This document shows positions 1 to 10,928 of a DNA stretch of 64,000 nt, piece after piece; the first letter of the stretch is position 1, and the number at the start of each line of letters is the position of its first letter. The stretch spans positions 1,736,001-1,800,000 of the forward strand of contig CP138906.1 of assembly GCA_033977085.1 (NCBI GenBank). Reading direction: 5' to 3'. The DNA comes from Apirhabdus apintestini (lineage in GTDB: Bacteria; Pseudomonadota; Gammaproteobacteria; Enterobacterales; Enterobacteriaceae). The position numbers and the translations under genes were made by a program. Under the pieces are notes generated by a model. The model did no database searches. It was not told the origin of the DNA and saw only the letters and a program-made list of their open reading frames with translations.

Positions 1-442
1 CCTTTTCGCTTATCCCTTGTTATTTCGGGGCTCCAGCGTTGGACTGTGCGTTTTATTTAGCGAAAAACGCCCGACATTTAGAGAGAATTTTCGGCTGAAT
101 TTACACCAATTTAGCCTACGAAATGAGGGCTTTCGGTTGACGCGGCGTGAAAAATCAGGCTTTATGTAAATAATTGTGTGATCATAATCACGCATCCCGA
201 CAGTGAGAAATACCTATTTATCTGTCCAGGATGAGGTGAACAAAAGCGTATAGCAGACGGATTGGTATTTTAAAATCTGCTACGCTTAGGCAGGAGAAGT
301 AAGCGTTCGATCCCTCCAGCGTTAAGCGGGTGGAGAATAAAAAGGTAGGAATCGCATCTTTCGTTGCTGGTATCACATTAGGCTACGTACGATTCCGCTT
401 TTGACAGGATCACTCGGATGAGTGCGACAACAGAGGATGAAC
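1..442. other. Leading intergenic stretch upstream of proP
   Basis: No convincing coding region is visible. The last 20 bases before position 443 hold an AGAGGA-type ribosome binding site for the following transporter. The rest is moderately AT-rich and probably contains the proP promoter region, but I could not fix promoter boxes with confidence. Confidence 0.4.
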
Positions 443-1948
443 ATGAAGTTAAGAAGGAAAAAGGTTAAACCCATCACCCTGAGTGATGTAACCATCATTG
501 ATGATGCAAAATTACGTAAAGCTATAACCGGCGCGTCGCTGGGTAACGCCATGGAGTGGTTTGATTTCGGCGTTTATGGCTTTGTTGCCTATGCATTGGG
601 TAAAGTATTTTTCCCGGAGCCGATCCCGGTGTGCAAATGATAGCGGCACTGGCGACATTTTCAGTACCGTTTCTCATACGCCCATTAGGCGGCCTGTTTT
701 TTGGCATGCTCGGCGATAAGTATGGGCGCCAACGAATTTTAGTTGTCACTATTATTATTATGTCGATCAGTACATTTTGTATTGGTCTGATCCCATCATT
801 TGCCAGTATAGGTATTTGGGCACCCGTATTACTTTTGCTGTGTAAAATGGCGCAAGGGTTCTCCGTGGGCGGGGAATATACGGGGGCATCTATCTTCGTT
901 GCTGAATTCTCCCCGGATCGGAAACGTGGATTCATGGGAAGCTGGCTCGACTTTGGCTCTATTGCTGGTTTTGTATTTGGTGCCGGCGTCGTCGTCTTAA
1001 TCTCAACCATTGTTGGTGAAGAAAACTTTATGGCATGGGGCTGGCGCCTGCCTTTCTTCCTCGCATTACCGTTGGGTATTATTGGTCTTTATTTACGTCG
1101 TGCGCTGGAAGAGACCCCTGCATTTCAACAACACGTTGATAAGCTGGAGCAGGGCGATCGTGAAGGTTTGCAGGATGGTCCTAAGGTTTCGTTTAAAGAT
1201 ATTGCCACTAAACACTGGCGTAGCTTGCTGACCTGTATTGGCCTGGTTATCACAACTAACGTCACCTACTATATTCTGCTGACATATATGCCGAGTTATT
1301 TATCCCATAACCTGCATTATTCAGAAGATCACGGCGTGCTTATTATTATCGCCATTATGATAGGGATGCTATTTGTTCAGCCGGTAATGGGACTATTAAG
1401 CGATCGCTTTGGCCGTCGTCCGTTTGTGATTTGCGGTAGCACTGCGTTAATTTTACTTGCTGTACCAGCGTTTATGCTAATCAACAGCGGTGTAACTGGG
1501 TTAATTTTTGCTGGATTACTCATGCTGGCAGTAATTTTAAACTCTTTTACAGGCGTGATGGCATCGTCTTTGCCAGCAATGTTCCCAACTCATATTCGCT
1601 ATAGCGCACTGGCTAGCGCGTTTAATATCTCTGTACTCGTTGCCGGTTTAACGCCGACTATCGCCGCATGGCTGGTAGAATCCACGGAAAACCTGATGAT
1701 GCCTGGTTATTACCTTATGGTGATGGGCGTGATTGGATTAATCACGGGTATTTGCATGAAAGAAACCGCGAATAAGCCATTGAAGGGCGCAACGCCTGCG
1801 GCCTCTGATATTAATGAAGCGCGTGAAATTTTGCGCGAACATCATGATAATATCGAGCATAAAATCGATGACCTTGATCGCGAAATCGCCGAGTCTGGAA
1901 GAAAAACGTACGCTTCTGGTTCAGCAACATCCGCGTATTAATGAATAA
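443..1948 (+). pseudogene. proP: ProP-type proline/betaine:H+ symporter, two frameshifts
   Basis: The product is an inner-membrane major facilitator that takes up proline, glycine betaine and ectoine under osmotic stress. The translation begins MKLRRKKVKPITL, close to E. coli ProP, and carries the MFS signature GDKYGRQ in loop 2-3 and DRFGRRP in loop 8-9. The charged C-terminal tail (from about residue 455), which forms the osmosensing coiled coil, is present. The ATG at 443 is chosen because AGAGGA lies just upstream. One base is missing near 617 (a GGG reduced to GG after FFP) and one T is inserted near 1894. Repairing both gives 501 residues ending HPRINE, near the usual 500. In E. coli proP lies far from mar, so its position here is unusual. 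Confidence 0.88.
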
Positions 1949-1963
1949 CGACTAGCGTTCTCA

Positions 1964-2001
1964 AGCGCCCCCGCTAACCAGCAGGGGCGCTAAATTTTTT
2001 T
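1964..2001 (+). terminator. Rho-independent terminator of proP
   Basis: AGCGCCCC pairs with GGGGCGCT across a short loop and is followed by AAATTTTTTT. It abuts the stop codon of the convergent KTSC gene, so it may serve both directions. Confidence 0.85.
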
Positions 2002-2224
2002 AACATACCCGATATCCGACAAATTTTCCTACAATCACACCATCATAAAAACGCCCCTTCGAAACAACGCTCAAAAATGTGATGAATAGATGTTCAGGAA
2101 TATTTTGATAGCGCCAGGTTTCCCCATTTTTAATGAAGACAATTTCCAGCTCTCGGGAGCGTCTGTCATAACCTATCGCCGCAATGCGGGAAGAGGCTAC
2201 ACGATGTCTTTTTATCGTGCTCAT
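2000..2224 (-). CDS. KTSC-domain small protein
   Basis: A 74-residue protein with the KTSC domain pattern: VASSRIAAIGYD at the N-terminus, a central LEIVFIKNGETWRYQNIP and an SKGRFYDG motif near the end. KTSC domains occur alone or fused to lysyl-tRNA-synthetase-like and other proteins and probably bind nucleic acid, but no specific function is established. The frame is intact and ends within the proP terminator, so the two genes converge. The start is the ATG at 2224; upstream lies a gap of about 380 bp before ydfZ. Confidence 0.75.
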   Translation of the reverse strand: MSTIKRHRVASSRIAAIGYDRRSRELEIVFIKNGETWRYQNIPEHLFITFLSVVSKGRFYDGVIVGKFVGYRVC

Positions 2225-2603
2225 ATCGACCTCAATGTGAAAATAAATTAAGTGTAGTGTGAGTAGGATGACAACATGTAATGTAACCCCCTAAATTAAC
2301 GCTCCGTCCTGGTAAACTATCTGAAGATGCTAAAGATGAAGAGCGCCAGCACGAGCGCTGTACTCAGGAATCATTGATGAAGGACTATTTCATTATTGCG
2401 ATGCTTACTTTAGCTACCGGCTGGCGCTGGAGCCTGCCGATATGCGGGCTACTGTGCGTTTGGTGTATCCGACGCAGAAAGATTATTGCGAGCTGTATGT
2501 CGACGGTCCTTTTTGTCTGGACAGCAATCGTCGCCTGGGAAGTTGAGAAATACCTGTGAATGCCCCAGGACGCGGGATTCTCTGGCGCGGGCCTGGACGG
2601 TGA
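2225..2603. other. Intergenic region between KTSC gene and ydfZ
   Basis: The region should contain the promoter of the minus-strand KTSC gene. A 61-codon plus-strand ORF starting at 2374 exists but has no ribosome binding site and I do not support it. Nothing else is recognisable. Confidence 0.35.
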
Positions 2604-2868
2604 TTAATGCAACCCCAAGCGAATGAGACTCGACGGGCAGATAGTTACCTTTAACGCTCCCAACCTCAATGGAGGCCGCGCGCCTTACTGGTTCTGCCGT
2701 CAGTCCTTCTGCGTGGATAGCAGTATTAACGCCAGTCTTTTCGCTGCCGTTAATTAATACACGGCTTCCAATGGTGATGGGGTTGTTACCAACGGTGCAA
2801 AACTGATCCACCCCAGCGGTTGAAAACTGATCCAGGGTTAATCTGCTCCTCTGAATACAGGGGAGCTT

Positions 2869-3886
<1,018 letters not shown>

Positions 3887-3890
<4 letters not shown>

Positions 3891-4668
3891 TGGTCGAACT
3901 ACAACATCAACGGCTGATGGTGCTTGCTGAACAGCCCAACTGGACAGCCTTATCGGCGCGGCGCCGGCACTGTCGCAACAGGCAGTGGATCAGGAATGGA
4001 GCTATATGGACTTCCCGGAGCACCTGCTACATGAGGAGAAACTGGCCCGGCATCAGCGTAAACAGGCGATGTACACGCGGATGGCAGCCTTCCCGGCGGT
4101 GAAGACGTTCGAGGAATACGACTTCACCTTCGCCACCGGCGCACCTCAGAAGCAAATCCAGTCGCTGCGTTCCCTGAGCTTCATCGAACGTAACGAAAAC
4201 ATCGTGTTGCTGGGCCCCTCGGGCGTGGGGAAAACACATCTGGCGATAGCCATGGGCTACGAGGCAGTACGGGCGGGCATCAAGGTTCGCTTCACAACAG
4301 CAGCGGACCTGCTGTTACGGCTGTCGACTTCCCAGCGTCAGGGGCGTTACAAAACGACACTCAATCGCGGTGTCATGGCCCCCAAACTGCTCATCATCGA
4401 CGAAATAGGCTATCTGCCGTTCAGCCAGGAAGAGGCAAAGCTGTTCTTCCAGGTCATTGCCAAACGTTACGAAAAGAGCGCGATGATCCTGACCTCTAAC
4501 CTGCCGTTCGGGCAGTGGGACCAGACGTTCGCGGGTGATGCAGCCCTGACATCGGCAATGCTGGACCGGATCTTACATCACTCACACGTAGTCCAGATAA
4601 AAGGAGAGAGCTATCGACTGAAGCAGAAACGAAAGGCCGGGGTTATAGCGGAAGCTAATCCTGAGTAA
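3887..4668 (+). pseudogene. istB: IstB helper ATPase, IS21 copy 1, N-terminal frameshift
   Basis: IstB is the AAA+ ATPase (DnaC-like) that assists IstA in target selection. Walker A GPSGVGKTHLA and Walker B LLIIDEIGYLP are intact, as is the C-terminal VIAEANPE. The start overlaps the istA stop. Around 3928-3935 one base is missing relative to the expected LQLDSLIG coding sequence, so the first 15 codons are out of frame with the rest. Translation could restart at an internal ATG around 3985 or 4003, which would leave the ATPase core intact. Confidence 0.88.
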
Positions 4669-4967
4669 GCAAGGTGGATCAATATTAGACCGTTGGTGGT
4701 GACGGTAAGTGGATCACTTTTTACCCGTTGTTGACAGGGGTTACGATTTCGGTCATAAGTCATCATTACATTTCCCCTTAGAATAATGAAACCATCGAGG
4801 ATATGTTGAATATTTTGCCTCACTCACTATCGTATATTTTGGCCTTCATCTAACAATAAAACCGGCTGCGGCAAAGATAATCTGGGGTATAACTACCTTC
4901 GAAAAATCGTATCGGTGATACACTCAATTTGCTGGAACAACGCGCTGGCTTCAGGAGCGATAGACGC

Positions 4968-6599
4968 ATGATAAAAATGGTGCTTGTGACGGCCCGGGAC
5001 AGGGCTCGCCTTACGGAAATTACGGGCGTATTGGTGCGTTATGGTCTACAGGATATTGCGCATCTGTTTGGTCTGAGTTCGTTCGTCAATCGTCTTCGCG
5101 GGCATAATCAAGAGAGTAGACAGCGCAGCACGCCCGTGCGTCTACGTCAGGCGCTGGAAACCCCGGGGCCGACCTTTATCAAGCTAGGGCAAATTTTAGC
5201 GACGCGCACTGATTTACTCGATCCGGCATGGACAGAAGAGCTGGAGAAACTACACAGTCAAGCTGCTGTGTTACCCTGGAGGAAATGGCTGGGCAGGTAA
5301 AACACTACCTGAAAGATGCCCCTGAGAATATTTTTGCCAGCTTTGATAGTACTCCTCTCGCGGCCGCTTCAATGGCGCAAGTCTACCGCGCCCGTTTACA
5401 TAGCGGTGAAGACGTGATCGTTAAAGTTCTGCGGCCCGGAATGCAAAAAACGATACGCGCCGATTTGCGTCTCCTGACTTATATTGCCGGCGCACTGGAA
5501 GCACAAAGTGCAAACCTGGCACGCTATCATCCTCGTCAGATAATCCAGTTTTTAGCCACCGCGTTGAACCACGAGCTTGATTTGACTCAGGAAGCCAGCA
5601 ATTGTGAGCGCATCGCGCAGAACTTTGCTTCTTCTCCACGAGTCATAATTCCTCGTATATACCAGCAGTGGACTTCTACCGGGTTGCTGGTTCAGTCTTA
5701 TTTGCCCGGATACAGTCCAGATGAGATTGCCTGCGAACCCGAATTGAATGGTGCGATATTGGCACGCGAGGGAGCTCGTGCCTTTATGCAAATGGTGCTG
5801 CAGCATCGCTTATACCATGCCGACCCACATCCCGGGAATGTGATGGCGCTTACCGGAAACCAAATTGGTTTTATTGATTTTGGCATGGTTGGACGCGTGA
5901 GTATGCGGCGACGCGATCAATTACTGGGCTCCTTGATGCAATTGCCCGGCGTGACAGCGAAGGAATCATTAATGTACTAATTGAATGGGCTGATGCGGGG
6001 GAGTTGGGCATATATCATTACGAGATGGCTGCGCAAAACTTTCTTGATAAGCAGGGGAGGCTCCGATTAAACTCGGGAAGGCGTTAACGGATTTGTTGGC
6101 CATGGTGCGAGAATTTCAGTTAACGCTGCCCTCTGATTTAGCGCTGCTATTTAAAGCATTAATAACTGCAGACGGCGTTCTACATCGTCTCGATCTCCAT
6201 TTTGATATCGTGGCTACGCTGCGGCCAGTGCTGAAAAGTATGATCGGGCAGCGCTATAAGCCGCAAAATATACAGCGACAGTGGCAGCGCATCAGTGTAC
6301 AAACGCTTAACGCGGGTACAGCACTTCCGCAAACGCTGCGATTATTTCTTCACCGTCTGCGCAGTGGAAAAATGCACGGCGAATTGCATATTACGAATAT
6401 TGATAAACTTAGCCGCGCGATGGAGCGCGCAGCGGTAACGCTGGCGATCGCTATTGTGACCGCTGCATTTGCTATAGGTATTACGCCCTGGCTGATGCAA
6501 ATAGGGTGGCGCATTTTAGGAATCCCTGTATTTCCCTCGCTGGGGCTGGCTATCTGCGCGCTTGGCATTGCCCTGTTGGTGATACGATTACGACGTTGA
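4968..6599 (+). pseudogene. ABC1/UbiB-family atypical kinase, several frameshifts
   Basis: The fragments line up with the ABC1 (AarF/UbiB) family of atypical kinases that support ubiquinone and lipid metabolism. The family hallmarks are visible in order: the KxGQ motif in FIKLGQILATR, the Ala-rich loop AAASMAQVYRA, the catalytic HADPHPGN and the metal-binding FIDFGMVG. Two hydrophobic segments close the protein (LAIAIVTAAFAIGI and LGLAICALGIALLV), as in UbiB. AGGAG precedes the ATG at 4968. Frameshifts lie near 5262, 5950 and 6065. It is not the ubiE-ubiJ-linked ubiB; it is an extra paralogue of a type seen in some enterobacteria. Confidence 0.82.
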
Positions 6600-6752
6600 G
6601 TAGGGTTCTCGGGAACGATAGCGCTAACGTTTAACTCTGGTTAATATTGATACTGCTAGAGTGTGCGGGTAATCATCGGTAACGTTACGATGGTTATCCC
6701 CCAATAATAAATACCTCTCGTTTAAATGATGAGGCATCCATGCAGGTTTATA

Positions 6753-6778
6753 CCGTCAGCGAAGCTGGCGGTTTTTTT
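6753..6778 (+). terminator. Rho-independent terminator
   Basis: CCGTCAGC and GCTGGCGG form an eight-pair stem with one G-T pair and a three-base loop, followed by seven T. It lies about 155 bases after the kinase stop, in a 332-bp gap (6600-6931). A second inverted repeat, ATCGGTAACGTTACGAT, lies near 6675, so the stretch before the terminator could be an RNA leader or small RNA; nothing in the sequence decides this. Confidence 0.7.
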
Positions 6779-6931
6779 ATACTTGTATAGTTACAACATA
6801 CTTAATGTTGTATCATAAAACACCACAATCACACCATCGCCAAAACACTCAGCCACCTACACTAAAAAGACAGGCTATGAAACGAATAGAGAGAGGCTGA
6901 AAACAGTATTAATGAAATCAGCCATATGGCA

Positions 6932-7841
6932 TTAATTCTGCGTTACTGCAGCCCTGCTTTTGGATAATTTAATATTACGTGAGGCCAGCGTGATAAAAAT
7001 ACCTAATCCTAAAGGTAGGATCAGTAACATAGAATAAAAGGAGATTGCATAGCCATAGACATAAGATTCCAGACTAACAGCAATCACAGGAAATATAAGG
7101 AAAACTAATGAGGCCTGAAAAGCGCTGGCTTGCTGCTGGAGAAAGAAATAGCAAAGAATACCGAACACTCCGGCAAATGCACCTAAATACGCTGCGGATA
7201 ACCATGATTGTAGAGAAAAAGTAGTTAATTGTGGTGTTTCAATGCACCATCCTGCCATAGTAAGAATGATTCCTGCGCACAGGCAGGGCAGTGCATTAAA
7301 AGTAATAACAGATACAGAACAGCTTCTTTTCTTACATAGCGTATAAATAATCGCATGTATGGCTACTGCTGCGACTAAAGCGATAACACCTTGCCAGTGG
7401 GTCCCATTTTGCGCAGATGATTCATTGAGTAAGATCCCTGCCAGCGCAGCGAGAGCTATGGTTAATCCTATAATTTGATAAATATTCGTCTTTTCTTTTA
7501 GAAAAAAATAGACGCGATAAGAACAGCTACTGGCATATTTGCAAAAATAATGGCTGCCAGCCCAGAGCTGACAAATTTCTCACCGTAAATCATTAAAGTA
7601 AAAGGAATGGAGAAGTAAAATAGACAAATAAATATTTGGAAAGTCCTTTGCCCACGAGGGAAAAGTAAAGGCGTATTAGTGATTCGTGCGATAATAACCA
7701 ATAGTGGCGCAGCAAAAATAAACCTAATACCGGTGGCAAAAATAGGCGGGATTGTCTCCACGGTGAGACGCATTGCCAGCCAGGTTGTCCCCAGGTCAAT
7801 GAAACTATAATAAATAATATTAGTATCGTGAATCGCCGCAT
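6932..7841 (-). pseudogene. DMT/EamA-family exporter, two frameshifts
   Basis: The repaired protein is about 300 residues of ten hydrophobic segments with the EamA pattern (VSLTWGTTWLAMR at the N-terminus once the frame is restored, and LKEKTNIYQIIGL after the first five helices). Members export metabolites such as O-acetylserine, cysteine or purines; the substrate is not predictable here. The start at 7841 has AAGGGGG upstream. One base is missing near 7788 and one T from a run near 7505. It occupies the place where E. coli has marB and eamA, but its sequence is not close to E. coli EamA. Confidence 0.75.
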
Positions 7842-8204
7842 AATTCCCCCTTAAAAAAGACTAATATAACTTTTTCCGGTGAGAAAATTATCGCTTTGCA
7901 TGGCCGTAAGCCTGCAATGGTTGGAAATTATTACTATAAATATCAATTTTTATAGAAAAAAATTCTATTGTTAGCCTTGCAAAAGAAGAATACCCCCTTT
8001 GCTGGAAGACACTTCGCCGGATACTTTTTCTACACTGCGTGATCGCAGCAATATCTAATATTTTGTCAGATACAGAAAACCAATAATTTTATTAAAATCT
8101 CAGGTCGTCTTTTAAAGAAGAAATACTGCCCTTACGCGCATCCCGTCAGGGCATCTTAGTATTGCGGCTTAAATACTTTCCCAATAACGCAGGCGATGAA
8201 AACA
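7842..8204. other. Gap downstream of marA; no marB
   Basis: This 363-bp AT-rich stretch lies where marB follows marA in E. coli, but no MarB-like frame is present. Read on the minus strand, TGCCCT and AGGGCA (about 8128-8155) could form a weak hairpin followed by TTTCTTCTTT and might end the marA transcript. The upstream half should hold the promoter of the DMT exporter gene. Confidence 0.4.
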
Positions 8205-8600
8205 TTAACTGCCATAGTTATCATAACGATTTATAGGATGTAGATACTTCGCTTCGCCATGTATATTTGTCACACGAAATTTATGAGGCGGAACCGAGAA
8301 ATAGTTTTTAAAAGTTCGGGTTAGGGTTTGCTGAGACTCAAATCCATAGCGCTCAGCCAAATAAAGAATAGGCTCATTACTCTCTTTTAACTTTTGGGCT
8401 ATTTCCGTTAATTTACGCTGACGAATATATTGCCCTAATGAGTGACCAGTTTCTTTCTTAAACATCCTCTGCAAATGCCATTTAGAATATCCTGAACGCT
8501 CAGAAACCGTATCCAGCGAAAGCGGGGATTCAAGATTATCTTCAATCCAGTCCAGTATACTATGGATAGTTACTGCATCATTATTACGTCTGGACATCAT
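8205..8600 (-). CDS. marA: MarA, AraC/XylS-family activator of multiple antibiotic resistance
   Basis: MarA is a small cytoplasmic monomeric activator that binds marboxes and turns on acrAB, tolC, micF and many stress genes. The protein of about 130 residues has two helix-turn-helix units (first around SERSGYSKWHLQRMFK, second around LAERYGFESQQTLTRTFK), nearly identical to E. coli MarA, with a slightly longer C-terminus. The frame is intact. It follows marR by 22 bases on the same strand and is expected to be transcribed from the mar promoter at 9096-9124. If marR is truly inactive, marA should be derepressed. Confidence 0.96.
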   Translation of the reverse strand: MMSRRNNDAVTIHSILDWIEDNLESPLSLDTVSERSGYSKWHLQRMFKKETGHSLGQYIRQRKLTEIAQKLKESNEPILYLAERYGFESQQTLTRTFKNYFSVPPHKFRVTNIHGEAKYLHPINRYDNYGS

Positions 8601-8622
8601 CTCACCTCATTTTCATTCTATT

Positions 8623-9059
8623 TTACGGTAGAACCTTCTTGAGCAGGCCTTCAAGCTGGGCAACTTCCACCGCCGTTAAATTCTTTGTTAATTCACGATG
8701 TAAGTCTTGCCCAATAAGTTCATGGCAACGCTTACATAGATCCGCGCCCTCAGGCGTCAGCATTATGAGAAATCCCCGGCCATCCAGAGGATTTGGCTGA
8801 CGGGTTATCCAGCCTTTACAGTGAAGTCTTTCGAACATCCTGGTTAGCGCACCCGGATCGACTGATAAGCGTTTCCTTAACTCCGCCGGAGTAATCCCAT
8901 TTTCACAGCGAATTGCGCTCAATACTTTAAATTGGGGAGGCGTAACATCAAGCGGGGAAAGATAGTCATTTAATAAGCGATCTTTAAACTGATTCACCAT
9001 AAAAATCAGGCGCCCCAGGGGATTAGTTGATTGAACAAATCGCTTGAATCGCTATGCAT
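8623..9059 (-). pseudogene. marR: MarR repressor with an early frameshift
   Basis: MarR is the winged-helix dimeric repressor of the mar operon that responds to phenolic ligands and copper. From 9000 downward 125 residues read through (SVDPGALTRMFERLHCKGWI is the DNA-binding helix and wing). The expected N-terminus, SDLFNQLIPLGRLIF, is encoded upstream from an ATG at 9059, but one base is missing in the G/C run at 9018-9021, and the first frame ends at a TGA about 18 codons in. Adding one base yields 145 residues against 144 in E. coli. Restart at the ATG at 9000 is conceivable but lacks a ribosome binding site and would remove part of the dimerisation helix. Confidence 0.88.
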
Positions 9060-9065
9060 TTCTTA

Positions 9066-9077
9066 TTGCCCAGGCAA
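9066..9077 (-). promoter_or_regulatory. MarR operator (site II)
   Basis: On the minus strand TTGCCTGGGCAA is a perfect palindrome identical to the core of the E. coli mar operator and sits immediately before the marR start, as site II does. A degenerate copy of site I (ATACTTTCTTGTGAAAT) overlaps the promoter spacer. Confidence 0.88.
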
Positions 9078-9095
9078 TCATATTAATTTCGCCTG

Positions 9096-9124
9096 ATACT
9101 ATTTCACAAGAAAGTATATGTCAA
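9096..9124 (-). promoter_or_regulatory. mar operon promoter
   Basis: Read on the minus strand, TTGACA (9124-9119), a 17-base spacer and TAGTAT (9101-9096) form a near-consensus sigma-70 promoter. The position relative to the MarR operator and the marR start matches the E. coli mar promoter. Confidence 0.85.
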
Positions 9125-9716
9125 TCTTACTTGAAATGTGATGACACAAGATGCCAAAACCACATCTTGTCATACATTTATCGCGCTAATAATAAGTATA
9201 ATTATATGGTTTTCATCTAATATATATTCACATAACAGTCGTTTATGCCACAAAACCAACCGTGTTGCGCCTATTTCTTAAAATATTCAAATGGCGAATA
9301 CCTTATGGATAAGCTGACGGTAAAAAGCCGCGTTCTTAGTTAATAAAGGGCAGAAATAACGCTGGATGATGTTCCAGTTTCAGAAAGGCTGGCTTATTAA
9401 ACAGATTCCGCCGTTTCTGCCATACTTTTTATTAAAGTCCGTTGCCCGTTGAACTGACAACAAAACCGAACGATCTAAAGTAATATCATCGGCAAGCGCG
9501 GCAAAAACTGTGCATGCCCATTTCTATTAGGCTTTGAGACTTTATGGGCTGATAGGTACAGGCAACTATATTTCTGAGCGGCCAGGCGATGGTCACCCTC
9601 TCTCAGCCGGGCAGACCGGCTGGCACATCCGCTCACGATGGCTATCCGGGGTAAGAGATAGCGCCTGAGTTTGACCAGATTCTCAAACCCAGGCACAGAG
9701 TGAGGTGTGAGGAAGG
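9125..9716. other. Gap where marC is expected; marC absent
   Basis: In E. coli the divergent gene marC lies between the mar promoter and sotB. Here about 590 bp separate them and I find no MarC-like frame on either strand. The stretch includes an inverted repeat at about 9143-9175 (TGACACAAGATG and CACATCTTGTCA, with one bulge). A 73-codon minus-strand ORF at 9475-9696 resembles nothing I know and is not supported. Confidence 0.55.
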
Positions 9717-10928
9717 TTATACGCCTGACTTTGGTCGGGGTTGGAATTCTTGCCCTAACGTCGGCCAGCGCCGGAACATAGCAATCGACAGAATAAGGGC
9801 AACTGCAGCTGGTATGGCGCCCCAGTAGCCAATATCCGCCATCGACAGATGCAGGCTTATCTGGTTGCCTAATAGTGCGCCAGCGCCGATACCAATATTA
9901 AATATTCCTGAAAAAAGTGACATGGCCAAATCCGTTGCATCAGAGGCCAATATTAATACCTTTACCTGCAATCCGAGTGTGATAATCATGGTACACATTC
10001 CCCAGAATACACTAAGCGCAACGAGATAATCACTGCCACCGCTGGCTGCGGGATAGAGCATTAATAAACTGAGCGTTAGCAATCCAATTGCGGCACTGAC
10101 GAGGAGAGAAGCATGCTGGTTACCCAGCCGGCTAAAGATAAAGCTGCCGATAATTCCCGCACCTCCTAGCACCAGCAGTAATAAAGTAGCGAATTCAGCG
10201 CTTAAGCGGGCAATCTGGAGAATAAAAGGTTCGATATAGCTGTAGGCGGTATAATGTGCCGTTACAGCAGTGGCTAATAAGATATAAACGCTTAACAAAG
10301 CGGGCCGGCGCGCAAGTATCGGTAAGCTCTTTAAAGAACCAGAGTGCTCGCTGGGTAAGCGCGGCAAAATCTTTATTAGAGAAAGCATGGTGAAAAGGGC
10401 GGCGATGCCGATAACCAAAAACGTAGTTCGCCAGCCAAAGTATTGGCCTATGGTGCGCCCAAGCGGCAAACCCAATACCATCGCCAGCGAAGTGCCTGTA
10501 GCAATTAAACTCATCGCCTGTGCACGTTTTCCGGCGGGTGCCATACGCACTGCCAGTGACACCGTAATCGACCAGAAAATGGCATGCGCGAAAGCAACGC
10601 CCGTGCGGCTAATCACCAGAATAGTAAAATTCCAGGCAACAAAAGAAAGAAGATGGCTAACGATAAATACCGCGAACAGCGCCAGCAATAATTTACGACG
10701 CTCAATACGTGCAGTCATCAGCATAAAAGGGAGCGATGCCAACGCCACAACCCAGGCATAAATTGTGATCATTATGCCGGTTTTTGCCGTTTGCATACCG
10801 AAACTTGCTGCAATATCAGACAGCAACCCTACAGGAATAAATTCCGTAGTATTAAAGATAAAAGCGGCGATGGATAACATCACCACACGCAGCCACGCAA
10901 CTTTGCGCGAAACAGGATTTATCGTCAT
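9717..10928 (-). CDS. sotB: SotB (YdeA) sugar efflux transporter, MFS
   Basis: SotB is a 12-helix inner-membrane drug:H+ antiporter-type MFS protein that exports L-arabinose and IPTG. The 403-residue frame is intact and aligns along its length with E. coli SotB (396 residues), including VAFIFNTTEF-type helix 1 (AAFIFNTTEFIPVGLLSDIA), the AHAIFWSI motif and AMSLIATGTSLAMVLGLP in helix 5. The start at 10928 precedes MTINPVSRKVAWLR, as in the family. In E. coli it lies beside mar with marC between; here marC is gone. Confidence 0.93.
   Translation of the reverse strand: MTINPVSRKVAWLRVVMLSIAAFIFNTTEFIPVGLLSDIAASFGMQTAKTGIMITIYAWVVALASLPFMLMTARIERRKLLLALFAVFIVSHLLSFVAWNFTILVISRTGVAFAHAIFWSITVSLAVRMAPAGKRAQAMSLIATGTSLAMVLGLPLGRTIGQYFGWRTTFLVIGIAALFTMLSLIKILPRLPSEHSGSLKSLPILARRPALLSVYILLATAVTAHYTAYSYIEPFILQIARLSAEFATLLLLVLGGAGIIGSFIFSRLGNQHASLLVSAAIGLLTLSLLMLYPAASGGSDYLVALSVFWGMCTMIITLGLQVKVLILASDATDLAMSLFSGIFNIGIGAGALLGNQISLHLSMADIGYWGAIPAAVALILSIAMFRRWPTLGQEFQPRPKSGV

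Noticed and set aside
10..195. Minus-strand ORF of 61 codons at the left edge
   Set aside because: No ribosome binding site, unusual composition and no recognisable family.
522..1010. Minus-strand 162-codon ORF inside proP
   Set aside because: It is antisense to well-conserved proP coding sequence.
2374..2559. Plus-strand 61-codon ORF between the KTSC gene and ydfZ
   Set aside because: No Shine-Dalgarno sequence, overlaps the region just beyond the ydfZ end and has no family.
9475..9696. Possible remnant gene in the marC gap
   Set aside because: The translation does not resemble MarC or any family I know, and lacks a ribosome binding site.
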